The notes beneath the pieces were generated by a model, which was not told the DNA's origin, ran no database searches, and was given only the letters and a program-made list of their open reading frames with translations. A DNA stretch of 64,000 nt, taken from positions 2,790,001-2,854,000 of the forward strand of contig JAHEWK010000006.1 in the NCBI GenBank assembly GCA_020740775.1. The letters run 5' to 3'. This document shows, one piece after another, positions 10,944-22,196 of this stretch. A program made the translations under genes and the position numbers. The stretch's first letter is position 1. Each line of letters opens with the position of its first letter. The DNA comes from Ilyonectria destructans (lineage: Eukaryota > Ascomycota > Sordariomycetes > Hypocreales > Nectriaceae).

Positions 10944-13900
10944 TTATCGCTTGCGCTTCTTCTTGCTGCCGCGGTCTTCTTCTTCCATGGCGATCTCACG
11001 GTCTCGCTTCTTGGCCTTGCGCTCCAACTCATCCCAGTCCTCGCCTTCATCCTCACTGTCCAGTTCGTCATCATCGTCATCATCGTCACTAGCGTTGCTG
11101 CCGAAGTCGGAATCCTCTTCACTAGACTCAGAAGCCTCATCAAGCTCCTCGTCGTCAAGCTCGTAGGCCGACTCCTGTTCAGACTCGGCCTCGCCACCCT
11201 CGTCGTCTGAGTCGGCCTGTAGGAAGGACCAACCTCCGTCGACAAAGAACTGATGTGTGTCGGCCGTGACAGTCTTCATGATGGTAGGCCAGTTGAGGTT
11301 AAGGGGACCCTCGGTAAAGGCAATGTCAGAGGAGTCGAGATAGTCCTTGACCTGGTCCAGGAATTCCATAGGGATAGTGTTAATGTGGTAAGGTGCTCGA
11401 GTAAAGTCTTTGAAGACAAAGACCATATCGAAGTTCTTCAAGCCGAACTGAACACGTTCCAGATGGGCAACTTCAACCTCTTCGATGGTAATAACCATGA
11501 ACGGAGGCTCCACAACCTGGATAAGACAGTCTGTACTTGGTTGGACGAAAACGTTGCTTCGGAACGGCACACCGTGGAAACCAAGGTCGCGGATGGGCAT
11601 GTCAACCTCGATGCCCTCGTTTCGGCCAGCTTCGGCAATCTTCTGGGCGAAGCCTTGGAACAAGCGATCGAGCTCAGCTCTCCGACGTCGCTCTTCCTGC
11701 TCGGCCTCAAACTCGTCCTCATCGCCATACCGGTACTTCCGCTTTCGGTTGCCCGTCTCATCGAACTGGATGTCGGTTGCTTCGCGGTAGAACTGGACAT
11801 CCTTTGTCTTCTTCTTGTTGCCCACAATAATGGGGTCCTTAAGGTGAATGTGAATAATGACAATCAACTCATGTTGGCAAGGCTGGAAGAAGAGGTGCTT
11901 GACGTTCGAGAAGAGAATATCCACACGGTGCTGGGCGTTGAGGGGAGACTGGTAACGAATACCATTCTGGTGAATCTCCACCTTTCCGGGAACTCGCTTT
12001 CCTTCCATGGCAGGTCGGATGTATACGTTGTCCAATACAGCAGGGCGGCGGTCTGGCAACTTGTTAGCATCACTCCACCGAGTCTGTTGAATCAGAGACT
12101 TACTTCTAATCTCCACCAGCTTGTCCTGCTCCACAACATCCTCCATGTCCTTCTTCTCTTGCTCTTTCTTAACCACATCTCGCTTCATGTTCGAGATTTG
12201 CGTCGCAATCTCGTTGTATCTGTCACCATCAGACGAACGAAACGTCAAGCTTCGAACAAAGTGAGCCGAGGCGTCCTCAAATGGCTGGTCATCCTTCCTT
12301 CCTACACCTTGGCCAGGGGATAGGAAGTTGATTCGCAAGAAAGCGAAGTCATTCTCGTCGCTCTTGCTAGCGTTCTTAATGGTGTTGATGTGGAAAGGAA
12401 CCGGTCGACCCATAATGGGGAGTACGACGGTGCTGTTCTTGCTGTCCACGATAATTTCGAGGTTCTTGCTTCGTAAAGGAAACTGGTTGTCTCTCTTGTA
12501 CGACTCGAACCGCTTGAACTTCTTTATTTCACCGCCATTTTGGTCATTCGTGGACTCGGCAAATCTTGCCATACCTTCCTTCTGCTTCTTGGTAGCAAGC
12601 TCCTTTTGATGGCCGCGTCGCCTCTTGTCCGAGTCATCTTCGACTTGCGTCGTACGTTCAGATCGGAGTCTCGTCGATGTGATATTCTTGGTAGCAACAG
12701 CGCCAACGCGGGAGTCCTTCTTCTCCTTCTTAGGGGCAGGCTCGGCTTCCTCATCATCCTTGAAAAAGAACGAGTTGGCATCCGCGCTTGTGGGTGCTTC
12801 AGCCGTGAAGATTACCGGCTCGGTAGATGTCACTCGAATAGTGTCAGTGAGGACAAGGGCGTAGACTTTGCTGTTCTTATCCTGAGGCTGCGGATTTTCG
12901 ATATCGTGGAATCCGGTGTTGATGATGAGGGTCATTCCGTCCTTCAGGCTTCTCTGGTTCTTGGCGTTAAGAACGAGAGTTGGGTCCTTGTTCTCCAAGC
13001 CAATTCCCCAGCCGACATTCTTGAGGAAATGCTTCTCCATGTCCGGCTTCTTGCTCTTGATGATGCCGATAGCCTTGGCGTAGACTTCCTTTGCCAGCAT
13101 GCCGTCTCGGATTTCCTTCATGATCGTGTTGTGGATGAGGGTGAGGAGCTTGTAGTTGCTCTCTTGGGACTTGTTCGGATCAACCAGGTACGTACGTGCG
13201 ATGGTAGAGCAGTACGACTTGTATCGAAGTCCCATGGCAGCAATGATGATGCCGGCATGCAGGTTTTCGTCGTTGGGTTCGCCCGAAAATCTCAAATCGT
13301 ACTTGCCGCCACTCTGGATAGAGGGACCCAAGATCCAGTCCAGCTGAGTCGGGTCGAGATCCGAGGGCAGTTTTCCTTTGCTAGGGAGCTGCACGGTCTG
13401 CCAAAATTTGTTGTCATCGAGTTTCTTATCGACCTTTTCGGCAAGCGCGGAATGCTTGACCTTCTTCTCCGCGTCGAGGATATTGGACATTTCGTCGAGG
13501 AAATAGGGAGTCATCAAAGCCACGCAGGCCTTGGAGGCGGTTCGCATCGCTCGAAGCTCGTTCTCATCCTTGACAGCAAAGGCGTGCGCTGAGAGTGCCG
13601 CAGAGACGTCGACCTGCTCAACATCCTTGCACTTGTCCGCCAACACCTTCTTCCACTCGTCGACAAACGGTCCTCTCGAGGTATCTCTGGCGATCGTACC
13701 GACTTTATCCTAAGAGCGAGTATTGTTAGAAATGTCGAGCGCGTGCGCAAAATGGAACCTACTCCGGCCTCCTTAATCTTGTCGGTAACTTTGATGAACA
13801 GCTTCTCGTTCTCAGCCGCATCCTTGCCTCGCACGAGCACTTCGATCGGGAATCGGCCGCCCTTGAGCTGATCGAGATGTTTCGCTGAAAAATGGTAAGC

Positions 13901-14264
13901 CCTAATTGAATCGCACAGCCGATACAGGTTATATTACCCTTCTTCGCCGTCGTGAGGATGTACACGGTGTCCAGAGTGAACAGCATCAAAGTCGTCGGGA
14001 ACTCGTATCCAAGAAGCCAAAACTATCATTCTCGTCAGTATTTCTAGTCGCCATGTAGCATACAAGGCTGCTAAAAGGGTCGCATACGTGAATAGCGTTG
14101 TTCTTGTGGAGCTCGGGAATCTCCTCGACCTTGCCCATCATGACGACCATGGACGAGGCACCACCGAACAGCCCATCTTTGGTTCGGAGGTCGTTCTTCC
14201 AGGCCGTCACGAAGTGCGAGATGCGCTCCTGGAAGAGCTTGCTGTCAATTTTGATCTCCGCCAT
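10944..14264 (-). CDS. SPT16: FACT histone chaperone subunit SPT16
   Basis: Coding parts are complement(10944..12052, 12104..13709, 13763..13884, 13938..14022, 14088..14264), 1032 residues, normal for fungal Spt16. The start is MAEIKIDSKLF at 14264; an ATG eight codons upstream is less like the family. In order: an N-terminal domain, a peptidase-M24-like domain without protease function (around residues 180-450), a dimerisation/middle region with the RRPAVLDNVYIRPAMEGK block, a tandem PH-like Rtt106-type region, and a very acidic tail with D/E runs ending in the basic cluster GSKKKRKR. Family knowledge: with Pob3 it forms FACT, which binds H2A-H2B and helps polymerases pass nucleosomes. The intron at 12053-12103 is 51 nt, has no stop in frame and carries GTAAGT and GCTAAC, so its retention would add 17 residues. 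Confidence 0.97.
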
Positions 14265-15226
14265 CTTGACTGATGAGCGCGCGAACAAAAGGGACGGGGA
14301 TAGAAGGGGGATGAACTTGATGCGTTCGGGGCGACGCGAAAAAAGTGATGTCGCGTTAATGATCCAGGTTGGAGCTCCCTGTCACGTGACTGCCGCAACG
14401 CGTTATGCGATCAAAGCTTTCGATGCGCCAAGGTCCGCAGTGGAGTGGCGTAGCTAAAGCAACCACGGATCTAAGACGAGCCAGGCGCAAACCATTTGAC
14501 GTCGCGAAATAGGTGTAACTTACTATTTCTTTCACATTCTTATAATTGAGTGTGTTTGTATGTATGCGTTAATCCCTTAGGGTTTTATATGATTCAGAGC
14601 GCAAACATAACGACTAGAGATTTCATGAAATTTCGTGGAGCCCCCCAACGCGGATGTTCAAGTCTGAGTTCGGAGTTGCACCACTACCGTTGCAGCGTGT
14701 TACAGGGCCTTAGCCTCGGCCTAATGCTAGTGAGGCATCATAGCTATGGGACCTAACTTCTCCCATCCAGTGATCCGCCTAGGCCCAGATAATACTACAC
14801 AGGCTTTAACCTTGAGCATCGTGGACCAACTGGCGCAACTTTGTCTGGTACTTCTCCTAATCACATCACACTTGTGAAGCAATCAACTCTGATCATAGCC
14901 GATTCCGAGATTCCGGGTTTGACTCTAGACGAGTCAACATTCCGCGACCCACTCACTGCTTCTATTCGGCGCCGGGTCCGATTCTCGGGAAGTGGAGTCG
15001 GGAGTTGGATTTGAGAGCCGACCCCGCGCATCGCCGGGAGAATATATAACCAGACAACATGCCTCGAATCAACCAGAATATAATATTTAGAAGAGTTTCT
15101 CCTCTACGTTCAATCCAACACTCTGCACATATACTCTCTGCTCTCAAACCACCCTGCAATACACCGAGCCTCGTTATACGAAAAACGGCAATCAGAACCC
15201 TGATTTACCCTACACCATCGCTCAAC
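14265..15226. other. divergent promoter between SPT16 and the decarboxylase-like gene
   Basis: Contains a TATATAA box at 15043-15049 and an in-frame ATG at 15059 that could extend the next protein. Otherwise no gene is visible. Confidence 0.45.
15043..15049 (+). promoter_or_regulatory. TATA box TATATAA
   Basis: A TATATAA element lies 16 nt before the ATG at 15059 and 184 nt before the ATG at 15227. If it sets the transcription start, most transcripts would begin after the first ATG, which favours the start at 15227. Confidence 0.45.
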
Positions 15227-15902
15227 ATGAGACTTCCCTACGTCACCGATCCTGTCCCGACCAAGAACGAGGAAGAAGCCGGGATTGTCGAGCGCATCAG
15301 GGCACGAAGAGAGCCTCGCCCCCTGCAATCTCTCGACCTCACTCTCCTGCACGCACCTCCGATTGCCGATGGCTGGAACTCGTTCCTCGGCGCAGTGCGC
15401 ACCAAGAATTCGCTACCGGATGACGTGAGGGAGCTCGCCATTTCGCGAATTGCGGTCTGCAACAAGGCGTGGTACGAGTGGACGCACCACGCACCCCTGG
15501 CGGTCAAGGGAGGCGTCTCTGAGGCCGGCATGGAGGCCATTAAGCAGGAGACTCTCGGCGAGCGGCCGGCGGAGTTGACGGAGAAGTTGTGGGCTGTGGT
15601 GTTGTACACCGAAGAGATGACGAGGAACGTGCAGGTCAAGGATGAGACATTTGACCGTCTTCGAACCTTCTTTAGCGAGAAGGAGATTGTTGAGCTGACC
15701 GCAACTGTAAGCCCACATATTCTGCACTCAATGATTCCAAGCTGACGCCCATGTTAGGTCGCCTGCTACAACTGTGTGAGTCGCTTCCTCGTGGCGCTCG
15801 ATGGTAAGTCTAAACACACCAGTCATATCCATGTTAACTAGTTCTAACATTCATACAGTTGGAGAGAGGAATGCGACCGGCCCCGATGCTGCGTCTCACT
15901 AA
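15227..15902 (+). CDS. carboxymuconolactone decarboxylase / AhpD-like family protein
   Basis: Exons 15227..15706, 15758..15803 and 15859..15902 give 189 residues, starting at MRLPYVTDP. The fold signature is visible: LTLLHAPPIADGW, then NSLPDDVRELAISRIAVCNKAWYEWTHH (split here: RELAISRIAVCNKAWYEW), and a second helix pair ending in VACYNCVSRFLVALD. Family knowledge: AhpD-like proteins are helical oligomers, and some use a CxxC pair as a peroxidase cofactor. Here the first site is CNKAWYEWTHH with a single Cys, so it lacks the CxxC of AhpD and resembles the decarboxylase-type subgroup. The substrate is unknown. An upstream in-frame ATG at 15059 would add 56 residues with no Asp or Glu, like a mitochondrial targeting leader. 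Confidence 0.85.
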
Positions 15903-16421
15903 TGGCCAGGCGGTGCCCTGTCGGACTACCGAGGAAGAACAATAAATATCAATGAAATTGGGTATGCGAACGGAAAACAAGAAACGTGGAACCAAGCAAA
16001 ACCAACTGAACCAAAGAAAAAACAAGAAGAGGACGAATATAAACGATGAAAAGAAGAAAGAAAAAAGCAGAAAACCGGGGCTTAAGGCCGCGCAGTAGGG
16101 TATCCCATCTAAGTGAAGTGAAGTGAAGCGAAGAAACCCTAACTCCTCTGGACCTTCATCATGCTCAGTCTTCATACAGTCATGTCATCCCTCATAAGAA
16201 TCCAGCCCCCCTACCTCGTAATAAATGAACCTGTAGTTTATCTCAGATTGTGCTGTTCGTAAATGATGCCGGCCAGTCCGCCGTGCCAGAACGCCGCTCA
16301 ATGCCTGATGCCTGTGTGCTGTCGCACAACCAAGCAAGCCGTGTGAAATTATGCCATGCCAGAAACCGAATGCCAACAAATAAAAGTGTGCCCAAGATTG
16401 GGACTTTGTAACCTTTTTTGA
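15903..16421. other. convergent 3' spacer
   Basis: Lies between the stop codons of the decarboxylase-like gene (+) and the unknown membrane protein (-). It includes an A-rich stretch near 16010-16070. No feature was recognised. Confidence 0.4.
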
Positions 16422-17162
16422 TTAAGGCGTCTTCGATGCTCTTGACATGTGGCGCTCGATTGAGGCATGGCGCTTGTGCATCAGGGGCGACGTCTGAAGC
16501 TCCTCCACGACGCCGGCCCAACCTTTCTTGGGAGGGGTCATGATATGCTCATTGCGACCGGTTAGGTGGGTCGTCAACCTACGAAGCGGAGGACGATTGA
16601 TAATGCCGTCTGTTAGGGCCCTGGGAAGAGCTGGTGCTCGGGGCGGTGGCCGGGGTAGTGTCCGGAAGGCGGGGATGGACTTCTCCGGCTCCTTGGGAGC
16701 AGCGGGGGGATGATGTTTCTCTGAGTTGGAGGCGATGACGCCCATATAGACGACGAGGAAGCGCATGCGCAGCAAGTCTAGCCTCCGCACCCGATCTGCC
16801 AGTTGTGATCGCTTCGATGCCCACAGCAGCCGCGCGCCGGCCCTCAGCTTGGTAGATCCCTCCTCAATCATCATTCCGTTGAGGTCCTCGCGCAAGTCGT
16901 CGCCAGCCTTCTGGATTTCGCGGAGCAACTGGCCCAGACGGATCTTGTCCTCGAGGCGTTGCGTCTTGGCGACGTCACGATCGTAGCTCTCATTTTCCTG
17001 GATGGAAAAGTCGGCCGTGTCGATGAAGGTGGCAATCTCCTGAGGCGCCGCGAGGTATGCGGCCGTGTAGACGGAGGCGATCTGGCCGAGGACGACCGCG
17101 GACAGCAAAAGAGCGGTCAGGACGAGTATAATGGTCCACTGGAGGGAGCCTGACTCGGCCAT
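16422..17162 (-). CDS. hypothetical protein with N-terminal membrane anchor
   Basis: An unbroken 246-residue frame starting MAESGSLQW. I do not recognise the family. One strong hydrophobic segment (about residues 10-32, IILVLTALLLSAVVLGQIA) can serve as a signal anchor. It is followed by a charged, probably helical region (about residues 60-130, many Arg, Glu and Leu) and a short hydrophobic stretch (RFLVVYMGVIAS). The C-terminal third is Pro/Arg-rich and likely disordered. The gene converges with the decarboxylase-like gene and is divergent from BUD32. Codon use is similar to the neighbours. The lack of a recognised domain keeps confidence moderate. Confidence 0.6.
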   Translation of the reverse strand: MAESGSLQWTIILVLTALLLSAVVLGQIASVYTAAYLAAPQEIATFIDTADFSIQENESYDRDVAKTQRLEDKIRLGQLLREIQKAGDDLREDLNGMMIEEGSTKLRAGARLLWASKRSQLADRVRRLDLLRMRFLVVYMGVIASNSEKHHPPAAPKEPEKSIPAFRTLPRPPPRAPALPRALTDGIINRPPLRRLTTHLTGRNEHIMTPPKKGWAGVVEELQTSPLMHKRHASIERHMSRASKTP

Positions 17163-18188
17163 GATGTAGCGGAGCGTCTGGATGGCAGGTCGAGGCGGAG
17201 GGTGAGGCTATCATGCATGGTCTGGTCGTTGGGGGGAAGAAGAGAAGCAGGATGGCCCACGGGCGGCAAACAGTGACGAAGTAGGCGGCGAAAGCGAAAG
17301 CGCAATCGCGTTTGTGTGCGCCGTTGGGGCCGGTCTGCCATAGGTCCTGTCGTGCAAGCCGACTACCACATTCGTCGCCAGCAGCGGTGGTCGGCCACTG
17401 GGATGAGTGGGATGGCTGGGGATGGGCCCTGGAAGCTGCAGCTAACGCGCAGTGTCACATGGACCGGGACACTTGAGTGAGCCGGCCGGGTGCTTTAACC
17501 AGGGCGAATGCGAGAGGCTGGTGGCGACCAGGACGGGGACTCAACTGAGAGGGGCGCGCCATTGCAGAAGCGGAAGGCCCGGGAGGGGCGAAGAGGGGAG
17601 AAGAAGAGAGGGGTAAAGGGAGATGAGAAAAGATGCGCGAAGGGAGGATGGTAGTTTGGTGAGTGGTGATGTAATTCCCTGGAGAGGGTTGGTGGTTTAA
17701 GTTAGTAGTTTGGGGGTGTTTTTAGGTTCGGTTCAGGAGGAGTGTAAGTAAGTCTGCGCGATAGTTCATTGCCAGTGGAGAGAACCCTGAGAGAAGCGCA
17801 TTCCGAGCCTCTCATAGCCAGCTTCTGTTGGCTGGCTCCCGGGCCGTCCTGCACTGCGACGGCTTCTGCACTTTTTTGCTGCACTACAGTGGACTACACC
17901 AGCGGCCTGGGCCGTGGGATTGGGCTAGATTTCCAATAGATCGTTCGTCGCGCAGGAAAAAAGCCTTCCGCGATTCGTTTCCCTGTCATTTATCTCCCTG
18001 TCGCCAAAATCTCAGGCCGCACCGCAGGTCGCCTCGTGGTCCCAATCATCGTCAACTCTTCACCCGCCACGGTACCTGCGCCCGCTTCGCAGAATATCCA
18101 AGTCACCCGGCCGGTCTGTTCCACTCTCGACCGATCGACCTCTCCTCTCCTAGCGATCGCACCGCTGGACGCATATCCCCTCGCGACA
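17163..18188. other. divergent promoter between the membrane protein and BUD32
   Basis: About 1 kb. The open frame runs in frame upstream of BUD32 from an ATG at 18036 but translates to a Pro/Ser/Thr-rich segment with no family support, so it is read as leader. Confidence 0.4.
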
Positions 18189-18977
18189 ATGGCGACGCCG
18201 TCTGCAGAGCCGGCCGCGGCGCAAACGCACCAGTTCCCCCTCCCAAAGATTCTCGAATACCCCGCCTCGACCCCGCCAACCCTCGTCACCCAAGGCGCCG
18301 AGGGTCGCCTCTACCGAAGCACCTACTTGCTGCCCGATCTCCCCTGCGCCGTCAAATACCGCCCGCCCAAGCCCTGGCGGCACCCTACTCTCGACCAGCG
18401 ACTAACGAAACACCGCATCCTTTCGGAGGCACGAATCTTGGCCAAGTGCCGTCGCGATGGCGTGAGGGTGCCTGCCATCTATGCCGTCGACGAGAGCGCC
18501 GGCTGGATGATGCTGGAATGGATACATGGTGGGCCGGTCCGGGCGAGGATCAACGAGCGGTTGGGTACGCGCACAGAGGGCATCGCCGAGGATGCGGAAT
18601 TGAAGGACTTGATGAGGCGGATGGGGACAGCTGTGGGCAAGCTGCACCAGATTGGTGTCGTCCACGGCGACTTGACCACGAGCAATCTGATGCTGAACCC
18701 TCCGCCGGTGAGCGGCGATTCAGACAGCCATAATATACTGGATGGGGAGGTTGTCATAATTGACCTGGGACTGGCAAGTGGCAGTTCATCTGAGGAAGAC
18801 CGGGCGGTTGATCTCTACGTGCTTGAAAGAGCATTTGGTAGTACGCATCCACGAGCAGAGTGCGTCTTCTCTGAGCTGCTAGATGCCTACCGAGGGACAT
18901 TCAAGCAAGCACCGGGCGTTCTAAAGAAGCTAGAGGATGTCCGGATGAGAGGCCGGAAACGAAGCATGCTGGGTTAA
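18189..18977 (+). CDS. BUD32: EKC/KEOPS complex atypical kinase BUD32
   Basis: A single exon of 262 residues beginning MATPSAEP. It has the compact piD261/PRPK kinase layout: a short glycine loop (TQGAEGRLYRS), the ATP-binding Lys in CAVKYRPPKPWRHP, and the family-specific RLTKHRILSEARIL helix. The catalytic loop is VVHGDLTTSNLML, where HGD replaces the usual HRD. The metal motif is IDLGLA (DLG, not DFG), and the tail is basic (RMRGRKRSMLG). Family knowledge: Bud32 works with Kae1, Cgi121, Pcc1 and Gon7 to make t6A37 on ANN-decoding tRNAs, mainly as an ATPase, and also affects telomeres and transcription. All key residues are present. It is convergent with the glutamate-cysteine ligase subunit gene, with only about 190 nt between stop codons. 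Confidence 0.96.
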   Translation: MATPSAEPAAAQTHQFPLPKILEYPASTPPTLVTQGAEGRLYRSTYLLPDLPCAVKYRPPKPWRHPTLDQRLTKHRILSEARILAKCRRDGVRVPAIYAVDESAGWMMLEWIHGGPVRARINERLGTRTEGIAEDAELKDLMRRMGTAVGKLHQIGVVHGDLTTSNLMLNPPPVSGDSDSHNILDGEVVIIDLGLASGSSSEEDRAVDLYVLERAFGSTHPRAECVFSELLDAYRGTFKQAPGVLKKLEDVRMRGRKRSMLG

Positions 18978-19168
18978 AAATAAAAAAGCCGTCATGCAGT
19001 CAATTTCCTGCCATACTGTCTAAAACTCCGTGTGTCTGATGCTCGCTATTTGAAAACAAATGGACAAAAGATTCTAACACCATCATCATGCCGCACCCGA
19101 GATGCCCGCCTGGATATCTTTCCTCCCATTTCCCTCTCCCACTCCCGGTGTCCACGTCGATATCACGA

Positions 19169-20150
19169 CTATACGAGCTGGGCACCTGCAAAGTATCCCT
19201 TGTTTTCGATGATGCCACGGTCTTTGATAAATGCAGTGTACCTCACCACCCACTGGGGGTAAATCTCACCCGGGAGACCGGAACCCTTGTGTGCTGCATC
19301 AGCGAGCACACCTGCACCTTGAGGGCCGTGGCCGAGGAGTTCCCGGAAGGTTCCGCGGGGGAGGATGTCAGTACAGTCGCTGTGGACATTGAGCTCGATG
19401 CCTTGCTCCTCAGCCAGCTTCTTGAGCGGCGGTGGGACGTCGCAGCAGTTGCGCAGGTTGATTTGGTCGATGACGGGAGGGACCGTCGTACGCTTGATGA
19501 AAGCGCCGAGCTTCGCGCTGCCAAACTCGGCCACACCCAGTCGCTTGACCAGGCCCTGCTTGTGCAGGCTCTCTACCGCGTGCCATGTGACAATTTGTTC
19601 CTCCAGGTTGCCCTGTTGGGCGTTGGCCTTGTCTGCCTCCCATTCACAGTTGCCCTCAAAGGACATTCCGGGAAAAGAGACGACGAGCAGGTCAACAGCC
19701 TGAATACCTAGTTCCTTCTGGACCAACTCCAGCGCCTCAGACGCGTATTGCTCACGCTCAGACACCGGGCAACCCGGGAGGAAAAATAGCTTGAGCGTGA
19801 TCTCATACTGGCTCGGCTCCTCATGCAGCCCCGCGGCATGCCAATTGATGCGGGGGATGTACAGGATCCGGCCCTCTCGCTCCGTCCAGACGTCGGTGGC
19901 GCTGGCAGTGCCGGAGCCATTCACGAAGCCATTTGTAACGGGCGCAAGCGTCGCGTAGTCGCGCTGAGCCTCGGCGAAGTTTTCGCGGAGCGAGTTGACG
20001 AGTTCGAGGTTGGATCTGGTAGCGGCACCGGGTTTGCGAATGATGGAGGGGCCTGCGGACATGACATTGCTGTGATGGAGTTTGTCAGCACCGGTCAAAT
20101 GCGCGCACGAGCATCAAGGTACGCACCCCGTCGATAGAATGAGTTTCGTC
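19169..20150 (-). CDS. glutamate-cysteine ligase regulatory (modifier) subunit
   Basis: Coding parts are complement(19169..20069, 20125..20150), 308 residues. The first exon holds only 26 nt (MTKLILST...) and joins through a 55-nt intron (GTGCGT...CACAG) to NVMSAGPSIIRKPG. This gives a start typical of fungal members and removes the need for the in-intron start. The body is an aldo-keto-reductase-like fold: LVVSFPGMSFEG, the long helix EEQIVTWHAVESLHKQG, then LGVAEFGSAKL and PPVIDQINLRNC, as in GCLM proteins. Family knowledge: the subunit binds the catalytic ligase and lowers its feedback inhibition by glutathione in the first step of glutathione synthesis. It is not expected to be a working reductase. 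Budding yeast lacks a clear orthologue. Confidence 0.9.
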
Positions 20151-21184
20151 ATGGCGAATACTGTATTATTTGGCAACCGATGTGCCAGAAGGATGGAAGA
20201 AGAAAAGAAGAAGAAGAGGAAGGGCCGATCTCTGGGAGGAGAGTGAGGGCAAAGAAAAATTTCGGCGTCTTCCAGGCGCACACTTCATAGGCGCATATGG
20301 CCGACGCAATAGTCTTTATCAGGGCAGCGGGCCAAACTAGCTCCCACCCTCCGGTGGTTCGGGGCGGGCATGGGAACCCGGAAACGTGGGGGAAGGCGAG
20401 GGAGGAATTACTAATCCTTCTAATTCCTCATACGAGGCATGTCATCATACGAAATGAGGATTAGCCGCATAAGATTGTCTGGTTGCGATGCGATGCACGA
20501 CGTCGGCAAACGAGCTGGCGAGTGGAGCAGAAATTGGGACTCAAAAGGAATTTGATAGGGAGCCCGTGTCGCGTGGTGGATGGCAGCCATGGTGATGCTA
20601 TATCCAGGCGGGGTAACGCCTTTTGGGGGTACACCAAGGCCCAATTATGGGAATGTTTGGCAATGTCGAGCAGTTCCGGGCAGGCAGTCGTGGCAGACTA
20701 GCAGCGGACTAGGATCTTGTGATAGATCCTTGGTGTCGTGTCTGTATGCCGAGCTGTCATTTGAGGCTGTTCGGCAGTTTGTTGGGCGGTTGATTGCGCT
20801 GGGAGCTGAGCCGAACCCACTGTAGTAATAGGTTCTATGGCCCAGGCGGTGGTCGATCACTGTATCGTAGCATTTTGTAGGGCGTCGCCCACTGAGGCGC
20901 CGGCAGGCAGGTCGCTGCCGAGCCCCGCTAGGGACCGCCTGTGCGGGCTCCACCCGCGTCCGACCCGTGGACTTGGACCATTTTGGAAGCCTGCCTGCCT
21001 GGGCCAGCTCGTGCGTGGTTACTGACTGCGTTGCCAGTCCCGCTCGTCACCAACCAGCCAAAATTGCTCCGTGTCCAGAATTGCATCTTCAACTCGCCGC
21101 TTACCCGCCCGCCACGCCAAACTTCTCCTCTCGCACTCTGCTGCACGTCTCCAAGCCGGCTCGGTGACGTGAAATCGCATTACA
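20151..21184. other. divergent promoter between the GCL regulatory gene and AP-1 sigma
   Basis: About 1 kb without a supported gene. The immediate AP-1 sigma leader (about 21100-21184) is pyrimidine-rich. Confidence 0.4.
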
Positions 21185-22196
21185 ATGGCGATCCAGTACG
21201 CTCCTCCACGTCTGCCCGCCGGAAACAGCCACTGACGCTGAACCCCCAGTTACCTCATTCTCCTATCCCGCCAGGGCAAAGTGGTGCGTCAACTCTGGCA
21301 TGCGACGAGCTAGGCTCCGACTGACCTCGACTGCAGCGTCTTGCGAAGTGGTTTACCACCTTGTCTCCCAAGGACAAGGCCAAGATCGTCAAGGACGTCT
21401 CCCAACTTGTCCTCGCCCGGCGAACGCGCATGTGCAATTTCCTCGAATATAAGGGTTCGGTTCCCCGCGTCTGACGGACAACTGCTTCGATGGGATAGGA
21501 GAAGTGCTGACAGCTTGAGGACAGATACCAAGATCGTATACCGTCGCTATGCGTCCCTTTTCTTCATTGCTGGTTGCTCCTCGGATGACAACGAGCTGAT
21601 CACCCTCGAAATCATCCACCGATACGTCGAGCAGATGGACAAGTACTACGGGAACGTGTGCGAGCTGGATATCATCTTCTCCTTCACCAAGGCATACTAT
21701 ATCCTGGATGAGCTGCTGCTTGCCGGCGAGCTCCAGGAGAGCAGCAAGAAGAACGTGCTGCGGTGCATTGGACAGCAAGACTCTCTCGAAGATATGGAGG
21801 TACGTATCGATGGGTTATGTCCTACCAAGTAATGTGCTCGTCGGTGACGGCTCTGAGTGGCCAATCTGACTGCAATTCTTACATATGCTGACACGAAACC
21901 CCAACTTAGGTCGAGGACGAAGTCACCAAGCTCATGTAGAGTCCCCCCGACCCGAGATGGCTGCCTGGGACAATTCAACAGGGGCCGCCAACCGACCGAG
22001 CGATAAGCCAGAGGATTCCGCAGAATGACACTCGTCTCACTCGTATGTGCTGATCGAGGATTGACTTTGGAAATAATAGGTCTCGGATGAAATCAAGGAG
22101 TCGCTCGAGGAGGCGCTCAAGGATGGAGGGCTGTTAGAATGGACAAGTCTCAGGCGGCTGAGCAATCTCTTCGATGTGAAGAGAGGACACGTATGA
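21185..22196 (+). CDS. APS1: AP-1 clathrin adaptor small (sigma) subunit, two possible last exons
   Basis: Exons 21185..21195, 21250..21283, 21337..21454 and 21525..21799 encode [20 protein letters not shown] through QQDSLEDME, a complete longin-type sigma adaptin with [11 protein letters not shown] and IDIIF-like strands (here [14 protein letters not shown]). Two alternative ends follow, both in phase 0 and both with good acceptors. Exon 21910..21939 adds VEDEVTKLM (155 residues). Exon 22080..22196 adds [17 protein letters not shown] and more (184 residues). The feature end is set at the longer form. Family knowledge: sigma-1 with gamma, beta-1 and mu-1 sorts cargo between trans-Golgi and endosomes and helps bind dileucine signals. 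The acidic helical long tail is closer in style to animal sigma-1 C-termini. The first exon is only 11 nt. Confidence 0.92.

Noticed and set aside
11253..13592. Long plus-strand ORFs (356 and 350 codons) across 11253-12323 and 12540-13592
   Set aside because: They are antisense shadows of SPT16, whose coding frame, splice sites and family motifs are clear on the minus strand.
18036..18188. In-frame upstream ATG extending BUD32 by 51 residues
   Set aside because: The added segment is Pro/Ser/Thr-rich and unlike the family. MATPSAEP at 18189 gives the usual length.
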